Positions 8,961 through 17,261 of a stretch of DNA of 64,000 nt are shown here, one piece after another. The DNA is taken from contig NZ_PYOC01000001.1 of the NCBI RefSeq assembly GCF_003026215.1, positions 868,001 through 932,000 on the forward strand. Reading direction: 5' to 3'. The notes beneath the pieces are model-generated. The model saw nothing but the letters and a program-made list of their open reading frames with translations. It searched no databases and was not told the DNA's origin. The stretch comes from Photobacterium indicum (GTDB lineage Bacteria; Pseudomonadota; Gammaproteobacteria; Enterobacterales; Vibrionaceae). The translations under genes were made by a program, and so were the position numbers. The stretch's first letter is position 1; the number at the start of each line of letters is the position of its first letter.

Positions 8961-8985
8961 GAAAGCCTACCAATGGCAGGCCTTC
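8961..8985 (-). terminator. terminator of metY-like gene
   Basis: Read on the minus strand, GCCTGCC-ATT-GGTAGGC forms a 7-bp stem with a 3-base loop, followed by TTTCTGCTTTATTTT. It lies about 40 bases after the metY-like stop codon on the same strand. Confidence 0.65.
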
Positions 8986-9023
8986 ATTCATGGTGTATCG
9001 AATAGCAGTTACGCTAAATCGAT

Positions 9024-10292
9024 TTATGCATTAAGTGCCTGTTCTAAATCAGCAAGAATATCATCGATGTGTTCTATACCTACAGATAGACGGATCATTT
9101 CAGGGGATACGCCCGCTTGCTTTTGTTCTTGCTCACTGAGTTGTCTGTGTGTCGTAGATGCAGGGTGACAGGCTAAAGATTTTGCGTCCCCGATGTTGAC
9201 CAATCGTTTGAAGATATTCAGTGCATCATAAAAACGAACGCCAGCCTCATACCCATCTTTTAATCCAAAGGAGAGGATCGCAGATGGCTGACCTTTCATG
9301 TACTTTTTAGCTAAAGAATAATGTTTTGAATCAGGAAGACCCGCATAATTAACCCATTCCACTTTATCGTGCTGATTGAGATATTCAGCGACTCTAAGGG
9401 CATTTTCAGTATGTCTTTCCATTCGAAGCGATAAGGTTTCTAAGCCTTGCATTAGCATAAATGCATTCATAGGAGATAGAGCTGATCCGGTATTACGCAA
9501 TGGTACCGTGCGTGCTCGCCCTATGAAGGCCGCTTCACCAAATGCTTCAGTGTATACCACACCGTGATAAGACGGTTCGGGTTGGTTAAATACAGGGAAC
9601 CGATCTTTGTGCTCAGCCCAAGGGAATTTGCCTGAGTCGATAATCATGCCGCCGAGTGTTGTTCCGTGGCCCCCGACGTACTTTGTTAAAGAGTGCACAA
9701 CGATATCAGCACCAAATTCGATAGGCTTACATAGTACGGGGGTTGCGACGGTGTTATCTACAATAACAGGTACACCTTGCGCATGAGCAAGCTCTGCTAC
9801 TCGCTCTAAATCAATAATGTTACCCGCGGGGTTACCAATACTTTCGCAGAATATCGCTTTTGTTTTTTCATCGATAAGTTCTGCTAAGCTTTCTGGTTTA
9901 TCGTCTTTCGCGAAGCGTACTTCAATACCTTGATTTGGCAACATATGAGCAAACAAGGTGTAAGAACCACCGTAGAGCTGTGGTGTCGCAACGATATTAT
10001 CGCCAATTTGTGCCAACGTTAGAATGGCATAATTGATGGCTGCACTACCTGCACTTACCGCTAATCCTGCAATGCCTCCTTCTAGTGCTGCCATGCGCTT
10101 TTCCAGCACATCGTTGGTTGGGTTCATAATACGAGTATAAATGTTCCCCGGCACTGCTAGGTTAAAAAGATCAGCACCGTGTTGAGCGTTATCAAACTCA
10201 TAAGCGACAGTTTGGTAAATTGGCGTTGCGACAGATTTAGTTGTTGGGTCGGTTTCATAACCAAAGTGGATCGAGAGTGTTTCGTCTTTCAT
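9024..10292 (-). CDS. metY: O-acetylhomoserine sulfhydrylase / aminocarboxypropyltransferase
   Basis: A 422-residue PLP enzyme of the Cys/Met-metabolism family. Visible are TLSIHFGYETDPTTKSVATPIYQT at the N-terminus (in segments), YTRIMNPTNDVLEKRMAALEGG, the SAGSAAINYAIL phosphate-binding loop, and the PLP lysine in VVHSLTKYVGGHG near residue 205. It makes homocysteine from O-acetylhomoserine and sulfide in direct-sulfhydrylation methionine synthesis. A strong AAGGAAG ribosome-binding site places the start at 10292; the upstream in-frame ATG at 10322 lacks one. It is a single gene with its own terminator. Confidence 0.92.
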   Translation of the reverse strand: MKDETLSIHFGYETDPTTKSVATPIYQTVAYEFDNAQHGADLFNLAVPGNIYTRIMNPTNDVLEKRMAALEGGIAGLAVSAGSAAINYAILTLAQIGDNIVATPQLYGGSYTLFAHMLPNQGIEVRFAKDDKPESLAELIDEKTKAIFCESIGNPAGNIIDLERVAELAHAQGVPVIVDNTVATPVLCKPIEFGADIVVHSLTKYVGGHGTTLGGMIIDSGKFPWAEHKDRFPVFNQPEPSYHGVVYTEAFGEAAFIGRARTVPLRNTGSALSPMNAFMLMQGLETLSLRMERHTENALRVAEYLNQHDKVEWVNYAGLPDSKHYSLAKKYMKGQPSAILSFGLKDGYEAGVRFYDALNIFKRLVNIGDAKSLACHPASTTHRQLSEQEQKQAGVSPEMIRLSVGIEHIDDILADLEQALNA

Positions 10293-10545
10293 TGTTCTTC
10301 CTTGAATATATTGAATGGACAATTTTTTATTATGCCAAGTTTTTTAGATAAAAACTGATAGAAAGGGAGTTTTTGCTACTTTAACGAAGAGCAAATTGAT
10401 TTTCTTAAATAAGCGCCTTGCTAATTACCTCTGTAGATAATACTGCGTGAGATATGCTTACTTGGTTGCTTTGTGTTTTAAGCCACATTTCTTTCAACAA
10501 ATTACTTCTATACTAATGGATAATCCGACTGAAAAGGGAATGCCG

Positions 10546-10803
10546 ATGCTAAATGAAAGCCATGCCTTTATCTTAGATTTTCCTGAACTTACATCAGATA
10601 TTGTTCAGCTCAACCACGATGATCCAACATTCAAAGCCGATCTTCAGCAGTATCATCAACTGGATTATGATATCCGCCAGCTGGAGATATCGGGTAGTCC
10701 GATTGATGATGACAACATGAACGATCTAAAGCTTAAGCGTGTTGAGTTAAAAGACATGTTATATAAGCAACTAACCAAGCATCATGAGCAAGCAAGTAAT
10801 TAA
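10546..10803 (+). CDS. YdcH-like DUF465 protein
   Basis: An 85-residue, mostly helical, highly charged protein matching the DUF465/YdcH family: FILDFPELTSDIVQLNHDDPTF, then LDYDIRQLE, then LKLKRVELKDMLYKQL near the end. It should form a coiled coil. The start at ATG 10546 is chosen because GAAAAGGGA lies seven bases upstream; the longer open frame from 10447 adds unrelated residues. The function is not established for the family. Confidence 0.85.
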   Translation: MLNESHAFILDFPELTSDIVQLNHDDPTFKADLQQYHQLDYDIRQLEISGSPIDDDNMNDLKLKRVELKDMLYKQLTKHHEQASN

Positions 10804-10946
10804 CCCATTTGAACATACAAACTGTTTGTGTCGTTAAGGCTTGTCTTGATGGCACAATCTTAATCCAGATTAAGGATTTTGCTCTAGAAAAGTGAGATAT
10901 TGTCGATAATATTTACTATTGCTCATTGCACATAAAAAATGCACAG

Positions 10947-10990
10947 AAAAGAACAGCCATGCTTATTGTATGGCTGTTCTTTTTTATTTC
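10947..10990 (+). terminator. strong rho-independent terminator
   Basis: An inverted repeat of 14 bp (AAAAGAACAGCCAT / ATGGCTGTTCTTTT) with a 9-base loop is followed by a T-rich run. It terminates the YdcH-like transcript and lies inside the longest open frame of the next gene, which rules out that gene's upstream starts. Confidence 0.92.
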
Positions 10991-11041
10991 TTTATAACGC
11001 AGATGAATAAGACGAAAAAACGATTTTTAAGAGGATTAGAC

Positions 11042-12154
11042 TTGAGCACTTTGTTTACAGAAACCCGCATTGGCAGCATGGCATTAAAAAACCGTTTTAT
11101 TAGAAGCGCTACGTGGGAAAATATGGCAACAGAAGATGGCCATATGACGGATAAGCTATACGCTATCTACGAAGAGCTAGCTAAAGGGGAAGTCGGCCTA
11201 ATTGTGACGGGTTATGCGAATATTGTAGAAGAAGAGAAGCCAAATGCAGGCATGATGGGAATGTACAATGATTCCTTTATCGATGAATACAAAAAACTGA
11301 CCGAGTTAGTCCACATTAATGATTCTAAAATAGTGATGCAGCTTGCTTATGGTGGCACAAAAACCACGCATAATGTTGGTGAAAGGGTGATCTATGCGCC
11401 GAGTGAAGTGTGCGAAAAAGGCACACAAACATTAGGCAAAGCGATGACTAAGGATGAAATAGATTACATTATTCAGGCATTTGCTCAAGCAAGCCGAAGA
11501 GCCCAAGAATCAGGTTTTGATGGGGTCGAAATACACGCAGCACATACCTATTTAATTAATCAGTTTTTAAGTCCTTATTACAATCGAAGAGAAGATCAAT
11601 ATGGTGGCAGCCTAGACAATCGAATGAGATTGTTATTAGAGATTTATGCTGAAATAAGAAAGGTTGTCGGTGATGAGTATCCAATATTAGTTAAATTGAC
11701 GGCATCTGAGTTTTTTGAGGGTGGCTTAACGTTTGATGAAACACGTATTGTTTGTCAAAAATTAGAAGCGATTGGCGTTGATGCAATCATCATCTCAGGT
11801 AATATCCATGGTAAAGCTAATACCATGATTGGCGAGGCTTTTGATGGATATACTCTTCAACAAGAAGGCTATTTCCATGAATATGGGCATATTATTAGCG
11901 AAGAGGTGAATGTACCCGTTATTACCGTTGGCGGATTAACGGATATTGATGCGATAGAAGAGATTGCGAATAATACCAATATTCAATACTTTGCTCTCTC
12001 TCGACCTTTGCTGTCTGAACCGCATTTAATTAAGCGTTGGAAAGAAGGTAACAGAGCGCCAGTTGAGTGTGAAAGGTGTTCAAAATGCCGCACAAAACGT
12101 GGCAATTTCTGTGTTGTTAATAAGAAAAGAAAATCGCAATTAGCTCGCTTATAA
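11042..12154 (+). CDS. Old Yellow Enzyme family NADH:flavin oxidoreductase
   Basis: A 370-residue FMN-dependent TIM-barrel protein. It shows KNRFIRSATWENMA near the N-terminus, the flavin-binding GFDGVEIHAAHTYLINQFLS stretch (residues about 155-175), YYNRREDQYGGSLDNRMRLL and YFALSRPLL near the end. The C-terminus carries a cysteine cluster, CERCSKCRTK...NFC, in place of a full iron-sulfur domain. The start is TTG 11042: AAGAGGA lies six bases upstream, and a terminator hairpin occupies the frame further upstream. It reduces activated double bonds or similar; the substrate is unknown. A broken relative lies at 40.2-40.65 kb. Confidence 0.88.
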   Translation: MSTLFTETRIGSMALKNRFIRSATWENMATEDGHMTDKLYAIYEELAKGEVGLIVTGYANIVEEEKPNAGMMGMYNDSFIDEYKKLTELVHINDSKIVMQLAYGGTKTTHNVGERVIYAPSEVCEKGTQTLGKAMTKDEIDYIIQAFAQASRRAQESGFDGVEIHAAHTYLINQFLSPYYNRREDQYGGSLDNRMRLLLEIYAEIRKVVGDEYPILVKLTASEFFEGGLTFDETRIVCQKLEAIGVDAIIISGNIHGKANTMIGEAFDGYTLQQEGYFHEYGHIISEEVNVPVITVGGLTDIDAIEEIANNTNIQYFALSRPLLSEPHLIKRWKEGNRAPVECERCSKCRTKRGNFCVVNKKRKSQLARL

Positions 12155-12192
12155 ATAAGCAGTGACACATTTCTGTTTAGAACCGAGTCAGT

Positions 12193-12357
12193 AATACCAA
12201 TATTGATAAGTAAATGGTCATAAATTTGTTCAGGAAAAATGGGTAAGAACAAGGCAGAAATTGAAGTAACTAGTGGTTCTAATTATAAAATTTCTAACGA
12301 CGTTATTAGCTATTTTAACCAACAAGAATGAACAGATACTTATTTAGCTTGGTATAA
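12193..12357. repeat. MITE-like element with imperfect terminal inverted repeats
   Basis: The left end (AATACCAATATTGATAAGTA) and the reverse complement of the right end (TTATACCAAGCTAAATAAGTA) share TACCAA and ATAAGTA at matching spacing. The 165-bp unit has no start codon with a ribosome-binding site and no coding potential. It occupies most of the gap between the OYE and aldose dehydrogenase genes. It is probably a non-autonomous transposable repeat. Confidence 0.55.
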
Positions 12358-12408
12358 ATCATTGCTGACTCATTCCCGCAAGGTTGAGGTCACGATTTCA
12401 ACGCTCAT

Positions 12409-13485
12409 TTATCGCTTAAGCTTGTAAAGGTTACCATTATCTGTGCTGAAGAAGATCTCTCCTTCTGGAGATACTTCAATGTCTCTGATACGTTCGCCGA
12501 GTTCAGAAAGGATCCGATCTTCAGCAATAGCTTCACCCTCGTTATTAAGGGTGACTATATTAATGTGGGTTAACTTTAGCGCCCCCGATAATAATTTCCC
12601 TTTTAACTCGGGAAATTTTTCGCCTCGATACAACACCAAACTGCCAGGAGCGATTGAGGGTATATAAACCTTAATTGGTGATTCGATGTCTTCTTTTTCT
12701 GTGGCTTCGCCTACACTGACTGGTCCCCAATATTCTTTACCGTGAGAAGTAATAGGCCAGCCATAATTAGATCCTTTTTTGATTAAGTTAATTTCATCAC
12801 CTCCACGCGGCCCGTGTTCAATTGACCAAAGTCTCTGGGTTTTAGGGTCAAAGAATAAGCCCTGAGGATTTCGATGCCCGTAGCTCCATATCTCATCCAG
12901 AATGGCTTTGTTGTTTACATAGGGGTTGTCTATAGGTGTGCTGCCGTCTGGATTCAAGCGTAAGATTGAGCCTGCATGATTCATGGTGTTCTGACCATTT
13001 TCTCGCTCGCCACGGTCACCTATCGAGAAGTAGAGGCTGTTATTATCAAACGTAATTCGACTGCCGAAATGCCTGCTAGTACCGGTTTGGGAGATTGAAA
13101 CAAAGACATCTTCCCAATCTGAGAGTGTCTCATTACGGTACTTCGCCGATGCAAGCGTTGTGACGCCTTTACCATTGATATTTTTACTATAAGTAACGTA
13201 TATGTTGTTTTTATCGAAAGGGGAGAGCGCAACGTCAAGAAGCCCACCTTGTCCCTTAGCCCAAACATTTGGAATCTCAGCCAAAGTCTGCTGTTTACCT
13301 GTTACTAGATTGATGTGTTTAATTGCTCCATTTCTCTCTGTGATGAGCATAGTGCTGTCGTCAATGTAGGCTAATCCCCATGGTATGTTTAACCCACTGG
13401 TCACTTTTTCTGCTTCATATGCATGAGCGGTATTTACAGCCAAAAGGGTAAGTATTAACACACTTATTCGTTGGGGTATTTTCAT
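12409..13485 (-). CDS. periplasmic PQQ-dependent aldose sugar dehydrogenase-like protein
   Basis: A 358-residue protein with a signal peptide (MKIPQRISVLILTLLAVNTAHA) and a GSDH/sorbosone-type beta-propeller: LNIPWGLAYI, GQGGLLDVALSPF, RHFGSRITFD, YFSIGDRGERE, EIWSYGHRNPQGLFFD and WSIEHGPRGGDEINLI. These match E. coli YliI (Asd), which oxidises aldose sugars with PQQ and calcium in the periplasm. The start at 13485 begins the signal peptide; the open frame extends 35 codons further without a signal or ribosome-binding site. It is a single gene. Confidence 0.9.
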   Translation of the reverse strand: MKIPQRISVLILTLLAVNTAHAYEAEKVTSGLNIPWGLAYIDDSTMLITERNGAIKHINLVTGKQQTLAEIPNVWAKGQGGLLDVALSPFDKNNIYVTYSKNINGKGVTTLASAKYRNETLSDWEDVFVSISQTGTSRHFGSRITFDNNSLYFSIGDRGERENGQNTMNHAGSILRLNPDGSTPIDNPYVNNKAILDEIWSYGHRNPQGLFFDPKTQRLWSIEHGPRGGDEINLIKKGSNYGWPITSHGKEYWGPVSVGEATEKEDIESPIKVYIPSIAPGSLVLYRGEKFPELKGKLLSGALKLTHINIVTLNNEGEAIAEDRILSELGERIRDIEVSPEGEIFFSTDNGNLYKLKR

Positions 13486-13660
13486 CGACTTAGCAGCCTT
13501 CTTGTATTGGTTTTCTTGAAGCTTAGTGTTTTGATAGCGATGCCGTAGAGAATATTTTCTAAACTGTAATTTAATCGACCACCGAGTCAAAATTGCACAA
13601 AAAAACCTTTAAAAAATGCTAAGTAGTTAAATGGAACCGATAAGGTACTGCTTATTTAAT

Positions 13661-13779
13661 CAGGACCAAGATTTTGTTCAGCAATAATTTCCTCTACTTC
13701 ATGGTAGTTAAGTTTATAAGCAAGGTAATAACGAACAGACCATAGCGTCATTTCTGAAGGAAAGTGCCAGCCTAAAAAG
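13661..13779 (-). pseudogene. IS6-family transposase N-terminal remnant
   Basis: Read on the minus strand from 13779, the frame gives FLGWHFPSEMTLWSVRYYLAYKLNYHEVEEIIAEQ in segments. This is the N-terminal helix-turn-helix region of IS6-family transposases (F.G.HFP.E..L...RWYL.Y.LSYR.LEE..AERG). It stops after about 40 residues with no catalytic domain. A separate IS6-type catalytic-core fragment lies at 15380-15518 on the other strand. Confidence 0.75.
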
Positions 13780-13932
13780 TGTGTGGGGGTGTAGTGGCAT
13801 AATGATTAAAGTAATGAGTGCTGATGAAGATCATTACACAGCACTCCGTTTGCAGCAAAACCGAGGAGCTTTGCCGATGGTCATTTAACTTCTGTAAATA
13901 AGCATGACTTCTTGGTTATTCATGAGCGTCTG

Positions 13933-14154
13933 TTAAGCATCTTCTTCTTTGCCATTAACGTATTCGAGAATATCTCCGGGTTGGCAATGTAAGTGCTTAC
14001 AAATAGCATCCAACGTTGTAAGACGGAGTGCTTTAGCACGGCCGTTCTTAAGTACTGACAGGTTCTGCTCGGTGATGCCAATCTTTGCTGCAAGCTCGTT
14101 CGAGCGCATTTTTCGCTTTGCTAGCATCACATCTAAATTAATGATAATTGGCAT
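13933..14154 (-). CDS. Xre/YozG-type helix-turn-helix regulator (copy 1)
   Basis: A 73-residue protein consisting almost only of an HTH domain: IIINLDVMLAKRKMRSNELAAKIG, then TEQNLSVLKNGRAKALRLTTLDAICK, then CQPGDILEY. This is the small HTH protein that accompanies DUF2975 membrane proteins. It starts nine bases after the DUF2975 stop on the same strand, so the two are co-transcribed. A paralogous pair is at 30.8-31.5 kb. Confidence 0.88.
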   Translation of the reverse strand: MPIIINLDVMLAKRKMRSNELAAKIGITEQNLSVLKNGRAKALRLTTLDAICKHLHCQPGDILEYVNGKEEDA

Positions 14155-14163
14155 AAAATCGCC

Positions 14164-14697
14164 TTAGATTGTTAATTCATGATCTTCTTTCATGTCTTTC
14201 GCGAGTACCATAACATGTGAAGTTACACGCACCATGAGACCAATGACAAAAATTGTCAACTCAGAATCTGAAAAATAGAGGCCAGTATTCAACTCTTCTT
14301 CACCAATGGATAAAACTGCACCTAATAACAGATCGGAAATTGCACTGATAAAGGGTAAAGCAATCATAAAATTGGCGGTTTTCTTTAGACAGGAAACATT
14401 ATTTAGAGTGAATACACTTCCGGCTCGATAAAGACGGAATAGTTGTATAAGTTGCCAGATCATCGCCATATAAATAACGGTAGGTAAAATGGCGAAAGGA
14501 TAGCCCATTAACATTTTTGTTGGTGTTAACGGTAAGTTCACTGGGTAGGCGAATGATACGTTGATAACATCGCCTGATTCAACCATCGTGCCGTAAATCC
14601 ACATAAAGGAATCGTAAAGAGGGGCTGTGATTAATATGGCCCAAAGTAAAATTAGCAGTTTTTTGCTTAGCTTCTGGATGGCGTGTTGGTGATGCAT
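14164..14697 (-). CDS. DUF2975 membrane protein (copy 1)
   Basis: A 177-residue protein with four predicted membrane helices (ILLWAILITAPLY, AILPTVIYMAMIW, FMIALPFISAISDLLLGAV, IFVIGLMVRVTSHVMVLA). It contains the loop F-TLNNVSCLKKTANFMI, which parallels FTLENANYYQKLGYSVF in the second copy. It is the upstream gene of a two-gene unit with the HTH regulator. The pair is often proposed to sense a membrane or envelope signal; no function is established. Confidence 0.82.
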   Translation of the reverse strand: MHHQHAIQKLSKKLLILLWAILITAPLYDSFMWIYGTMVESGDVINVSFAYPVNLPLTPTKMLMGYPFAILPTVIYMAMIWQLIQLFRLYRAGSVFTLNNVSCLKKTANFMIALPFISAISDLLLGAVLSIGEEELNTGLYFSDSELTIFVIGLMVRVTSHVMVLAKDMKEDHELTI

Positions 14698-14808
14698 GAT
14701 TCATTCCCCAAATAAGTTGTGGGCAATAGATTGACATGGCTGATTGTATTTGGCAATAATAAGTTACCTTAAAACGATAATTTATTATTAATAAACAATG
14801 AGAAATTT

Positions 14809-15336
14809 ATGTGGAAACGCGCCCTATGTATGGTTACGTTGGCTCAAATGATTGGCTGCTCAAGTATGTCTGTCGAGGAGTGTAAAGCGGCGGATTGGCA
14901 TGCTGTCGGGGTGATGGATGGTCAAAATGGTGTTCCGGCTACGCGAATAAATGACTATTCGAAAGATTGTAAAGAAGCAGGAATAAGAGTTGATCATGCT
15001 GCTTGGTATGCCAGTTATGACTTAGGGTTATCATATTACTGTATGCCTGATAATGGTTATCGTATTGGTCGCTCTGGGGGGAGATACTTTGGTGTTTGCG
15101 ATAGTTCTTTGTTTGTTGAGCAATACAATCAGGGGCAAAAAGAGTACAGGGTTGAACAACATATAAGGAAAATTGATAACGAGCTGAACTCGATAAAGCG
15201 CGAATTAAAACTTTTGGAAAAGCACGATAAATATAATAGTGATGAAGGTAAACGTCTTCGTAGACGTGAAGTCATGCTTCACTCAGAAAGACGTTCATTG
15301 ATGGTGCCTACCATACAGTACCACTTCACATTTTGA
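14809..15336 (+). CDS. DUF2799 outer-membrane-type lipoprotein
   Basis: A 175-residue protein with a lipobox ending MIGC at residue 17, so it is probably lipidated and cleaved by signal peptidase II. The mature part matches DUF2799: C.AADWHAVGVMDGQNG, then YDLGLSYYCMPDNGYRIGRSGG, then EQYNQGQKEY. The C-terminal 50 residues are a charged helix (RKIDNELNSIKRELKLLEK) likely to be a coiled coil. It is divergent from the DUF2975 pair. The function is unknown. Confidence 0.82.
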   Translation: MWKRALCMVTLAQMIGCSSMSVEECKAADWHAVGVMDGQNGVPATRINDYSKDCKEAGIRVDHAAWYASYDLGLSYYCMPDNGYRIGRSGGRYFGVCDSSLFVEQYNQGQKEYRVEQHIRKIDNELNSIKRELKLLEKHDKYNSDEGKRLRRREVMLHSERRSLMVPTIQYHFTF

Positions 15337-15379
15337 GGTCGTTTTATTACTGTCCTTTCGTTACTACTGGACATCGTGT

Positions 15380-15518
15380 ACGAAGAAACCTGTGGCTTAT
15401 TCGTGGCGAATGGACGAAACGTATATCAACGGAAAAGACCATAGGTCTGCATGGTCTAACAGAAAAAGTGGTTATTGACGGTAGCCATTCCAAAGCGTTT
15501 AAAGGTGCTTTAGTGTAG
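15380..15518 (+). pseudogene. IS6-family transposase catalytic-core remnant, frameshifted
   Basis: In one frame from 15380 the sequence reads KKPVAYSWRMDETYING, matching the first catalytic Asp region of IS6 transposases (SWRMDETYIKV). From about 15445 a different frame reads TIGLHGLTEKVVIDGSHS, matching the downstream HGLPEKVTIDKSG region. The roughly 40 residues between are missing, so the copy has both a frameshift and a deletion. The fragment follows directly after the DUF2799 gene. Confidence 0.78.
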
Positions 15519-15644
15519 ACACATACTCGTGTGGTATCAGCAGATTATCGCATAATTGGTAGAGATGTTGATTAGTTGACATGTGCCCATATTTGGGAAT
15601 TTAAGCAGTGCTATAGTTAAAATCCAATCACTAGGGAGGTGTTT

Positions 15645-17042
15645 ATGACTTTCATTCAGTCATTTGGTGCCGCGGAGACGGTTACTGGTTCCTGCCATTT
15701 TTTACAACTCAAAAACGGGCCTAATATACTGGTCGATTGCGGCTATTTTCAAGGTGAAAATGAAGAGCAGACCTATGCGCCTTTTGATTTCGATCCTAAA
15801 GATGTCGATATTGTTTTACTTACCCATGCTCATTTGGATCATGTAGGACGCGTTCCGAAACTCGTTAAAGAAGGATTTGATGGTAAAGTTGTCGCCTTGC
15901 GCGCGACAATGGATTTGGCTGAGGTTATCTTAATGGATAGCGCCAAAATTGCAGAAGAGGATTATAAAACTGCATTGAAAAAAGCCAAAAGAACAGGTAA
16001 TGAAAAACAGGTTCCTCCACCTATCTATACCAGTGACGATGCGAAAGCGGTGTTTGATTTAATCATTCAATACGCCGACTACAATAAAGCCATTCAGCTT
16101 GTGCCTAGCGTTAAGGTTACCTTTAGAAACGCGGGACATATTCTTGGCTCTGCAACTATTCAAATAGAAGTAAGCGAAGAGGGGAACACAAAGTCGCTAG
16201 TGTTCAGTGGTGATCTTGGCAGCCGTCGCGATATTATTATGACACCTCCCTCTTTTGTTAAAAAAGCCGATGCACTTTATATTGAATCGACTTATGGCGA
16301 TCGTGAACATCGTCCTTTAAAAGAGACTATCGATGAGTGTAAAGAGATTATTATCAATACCTTAAGAAATAAAGGTAATGTACTTATCCCTTCCTTTGCG
16401 ATTGAACGGACGCAGGAGATCCTGCTACTTATTAAGCAGATGTATTACGATAAAGAGCTGCCCATATGTAAAGTGTTTTTAGACTCGCCCATGGCAATAC
16501 GTGCAACACAGATCTATAACAATTACCACGCAGAATTAAATGCTTCCGCCGACAAACTATTGTTACGCGACGGCACTGTTTTTGACTTTCCTTATCTGCA
16601 ATATTCATTAAAAGCTAAAGATTCTAAGCTCATTAATAAGGAGGAAAGTGGCTGTATTATTATTGCTGGTAGCGGAATGTGTACTGGTGGGCGTATTTTG
16701 CATCACTTTAAACACCGTTTATGGGATGACCGTAACAGTGTTATCTTTGTTGGTTATCAGGTGAAAGGTACGCTGGGGCGGCAAATGATCGACGGAGCCG
16801 AGTCCATTCAGCTTTATCATGAAAAAATTAATGTGAATGCCAAAATACACATGCTCAGTGGATTTTCAGCACATGCAGACCAAAGCGATCTGCTAGCTTG
16901 GATGAGTGAATTTGAACAGCTAGAGAAAATTTATTTAATACACGGCGAGTCTGACAAGCAGGCTGTGTTTAAAGACGTGATTAAAGAACAGCTGCATAAA
17001 TCTGTCCATATTGTTAAATATGGCGAGAAAATTTACGTTTAG
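15645..17042 (+). CDS. MBL-fold beta-CASP RNA-processing-type metallo-hydrolase
   Basis: A 465-residue protein with an N-terminal metallo-beta-lactamase domain (FGAAETVTGSCHFL, LLTHAHLDHVGRVPKL, NAGHILGSATI, VFSGDLG) and a beta-CASP insertion and C-terminal motifs (LIPSFAIERTQEIL, IIAGSGMCTGGRI, HMLSGFSAHADQSDL, IYLIHGES). This is the architecture of CPSF73/YSH1-like and RNase J-like nucleases acting on RNA. Zinc ligands are intact. A GGGAGG ribosome-binding site fixes the ATG at 15645. It is cytoplasmic and the target RNA is unknown. Confidence 0.9.
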   Translation: MTFIQSFGAAETVTGSCHFLQLKNGPNILVDCGYFQGENEEQTYAPFDFDPKDVDIVLLTHAHLDHVGRVPKLVKEGFDGKVVALRATMDLAEVILMDSAKIAEEDYKTALKKAKRTGNEKQVPPPIYTSDDAKAVFDLIIQYADYNKAIQLVPSVKVTFRNAGHILGSATIQIEVSEEGNTKSLVFSGDLGSRRDIIMTPPSFVKKADALYIESTYGDREHRPLKETIDECKEIIINTLRNKGNVLIPSFAIERTQEILLLIKQMYYDKELPICKVFLDSPMAIRATQIYNNYHAELNASADKLLLRDGTVFDFPYLQYSLKAKDSKLINKEESGCIIIAGSGMCTGGRILHHFKHRLWDDRNSVIFVGYQVKGTLGRQMIDGAESIQLYHEKINVNAKIHMLSGFSAHADQSDLLAWMSEFEQLEKIYLIHGESDKQAVFKDVIKEQLHKSVHIVKYGEKIYV

Positions 17043-17052
17043 AACATACAAA

Positions 17053-17090
17053 ATAACCCCATTTTATCATTATAATTTGGGGTTATATTC
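17053..17090 (+). terminator. terminator-like hairpin after beta-CASP hydrolase gene
   Basis: The 9-bp stem ATAACCCCA / TGGGGTTAT, with a 16-base AT-rich loop, begins 10 bases after the stop codon. The tail ATTCTATCCC is only moderately T-rich. Confidence 0.6.
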
Positions 17091-17261
17091 TATCCCGTAA
17101 TCTATCGGTAATTTATCCTTTTGCTGAAGTGATGGTTGCTATTTGTTACTGATACCCCAATGATAAGCCTATTAATTGTACCTTTGCTTGCTAATGATTG
17201 AGCCAAAGATCCAATTCCAATATTCGTCCCAATTGAAGCGGGCAAAACGAAAGGCGTATCT

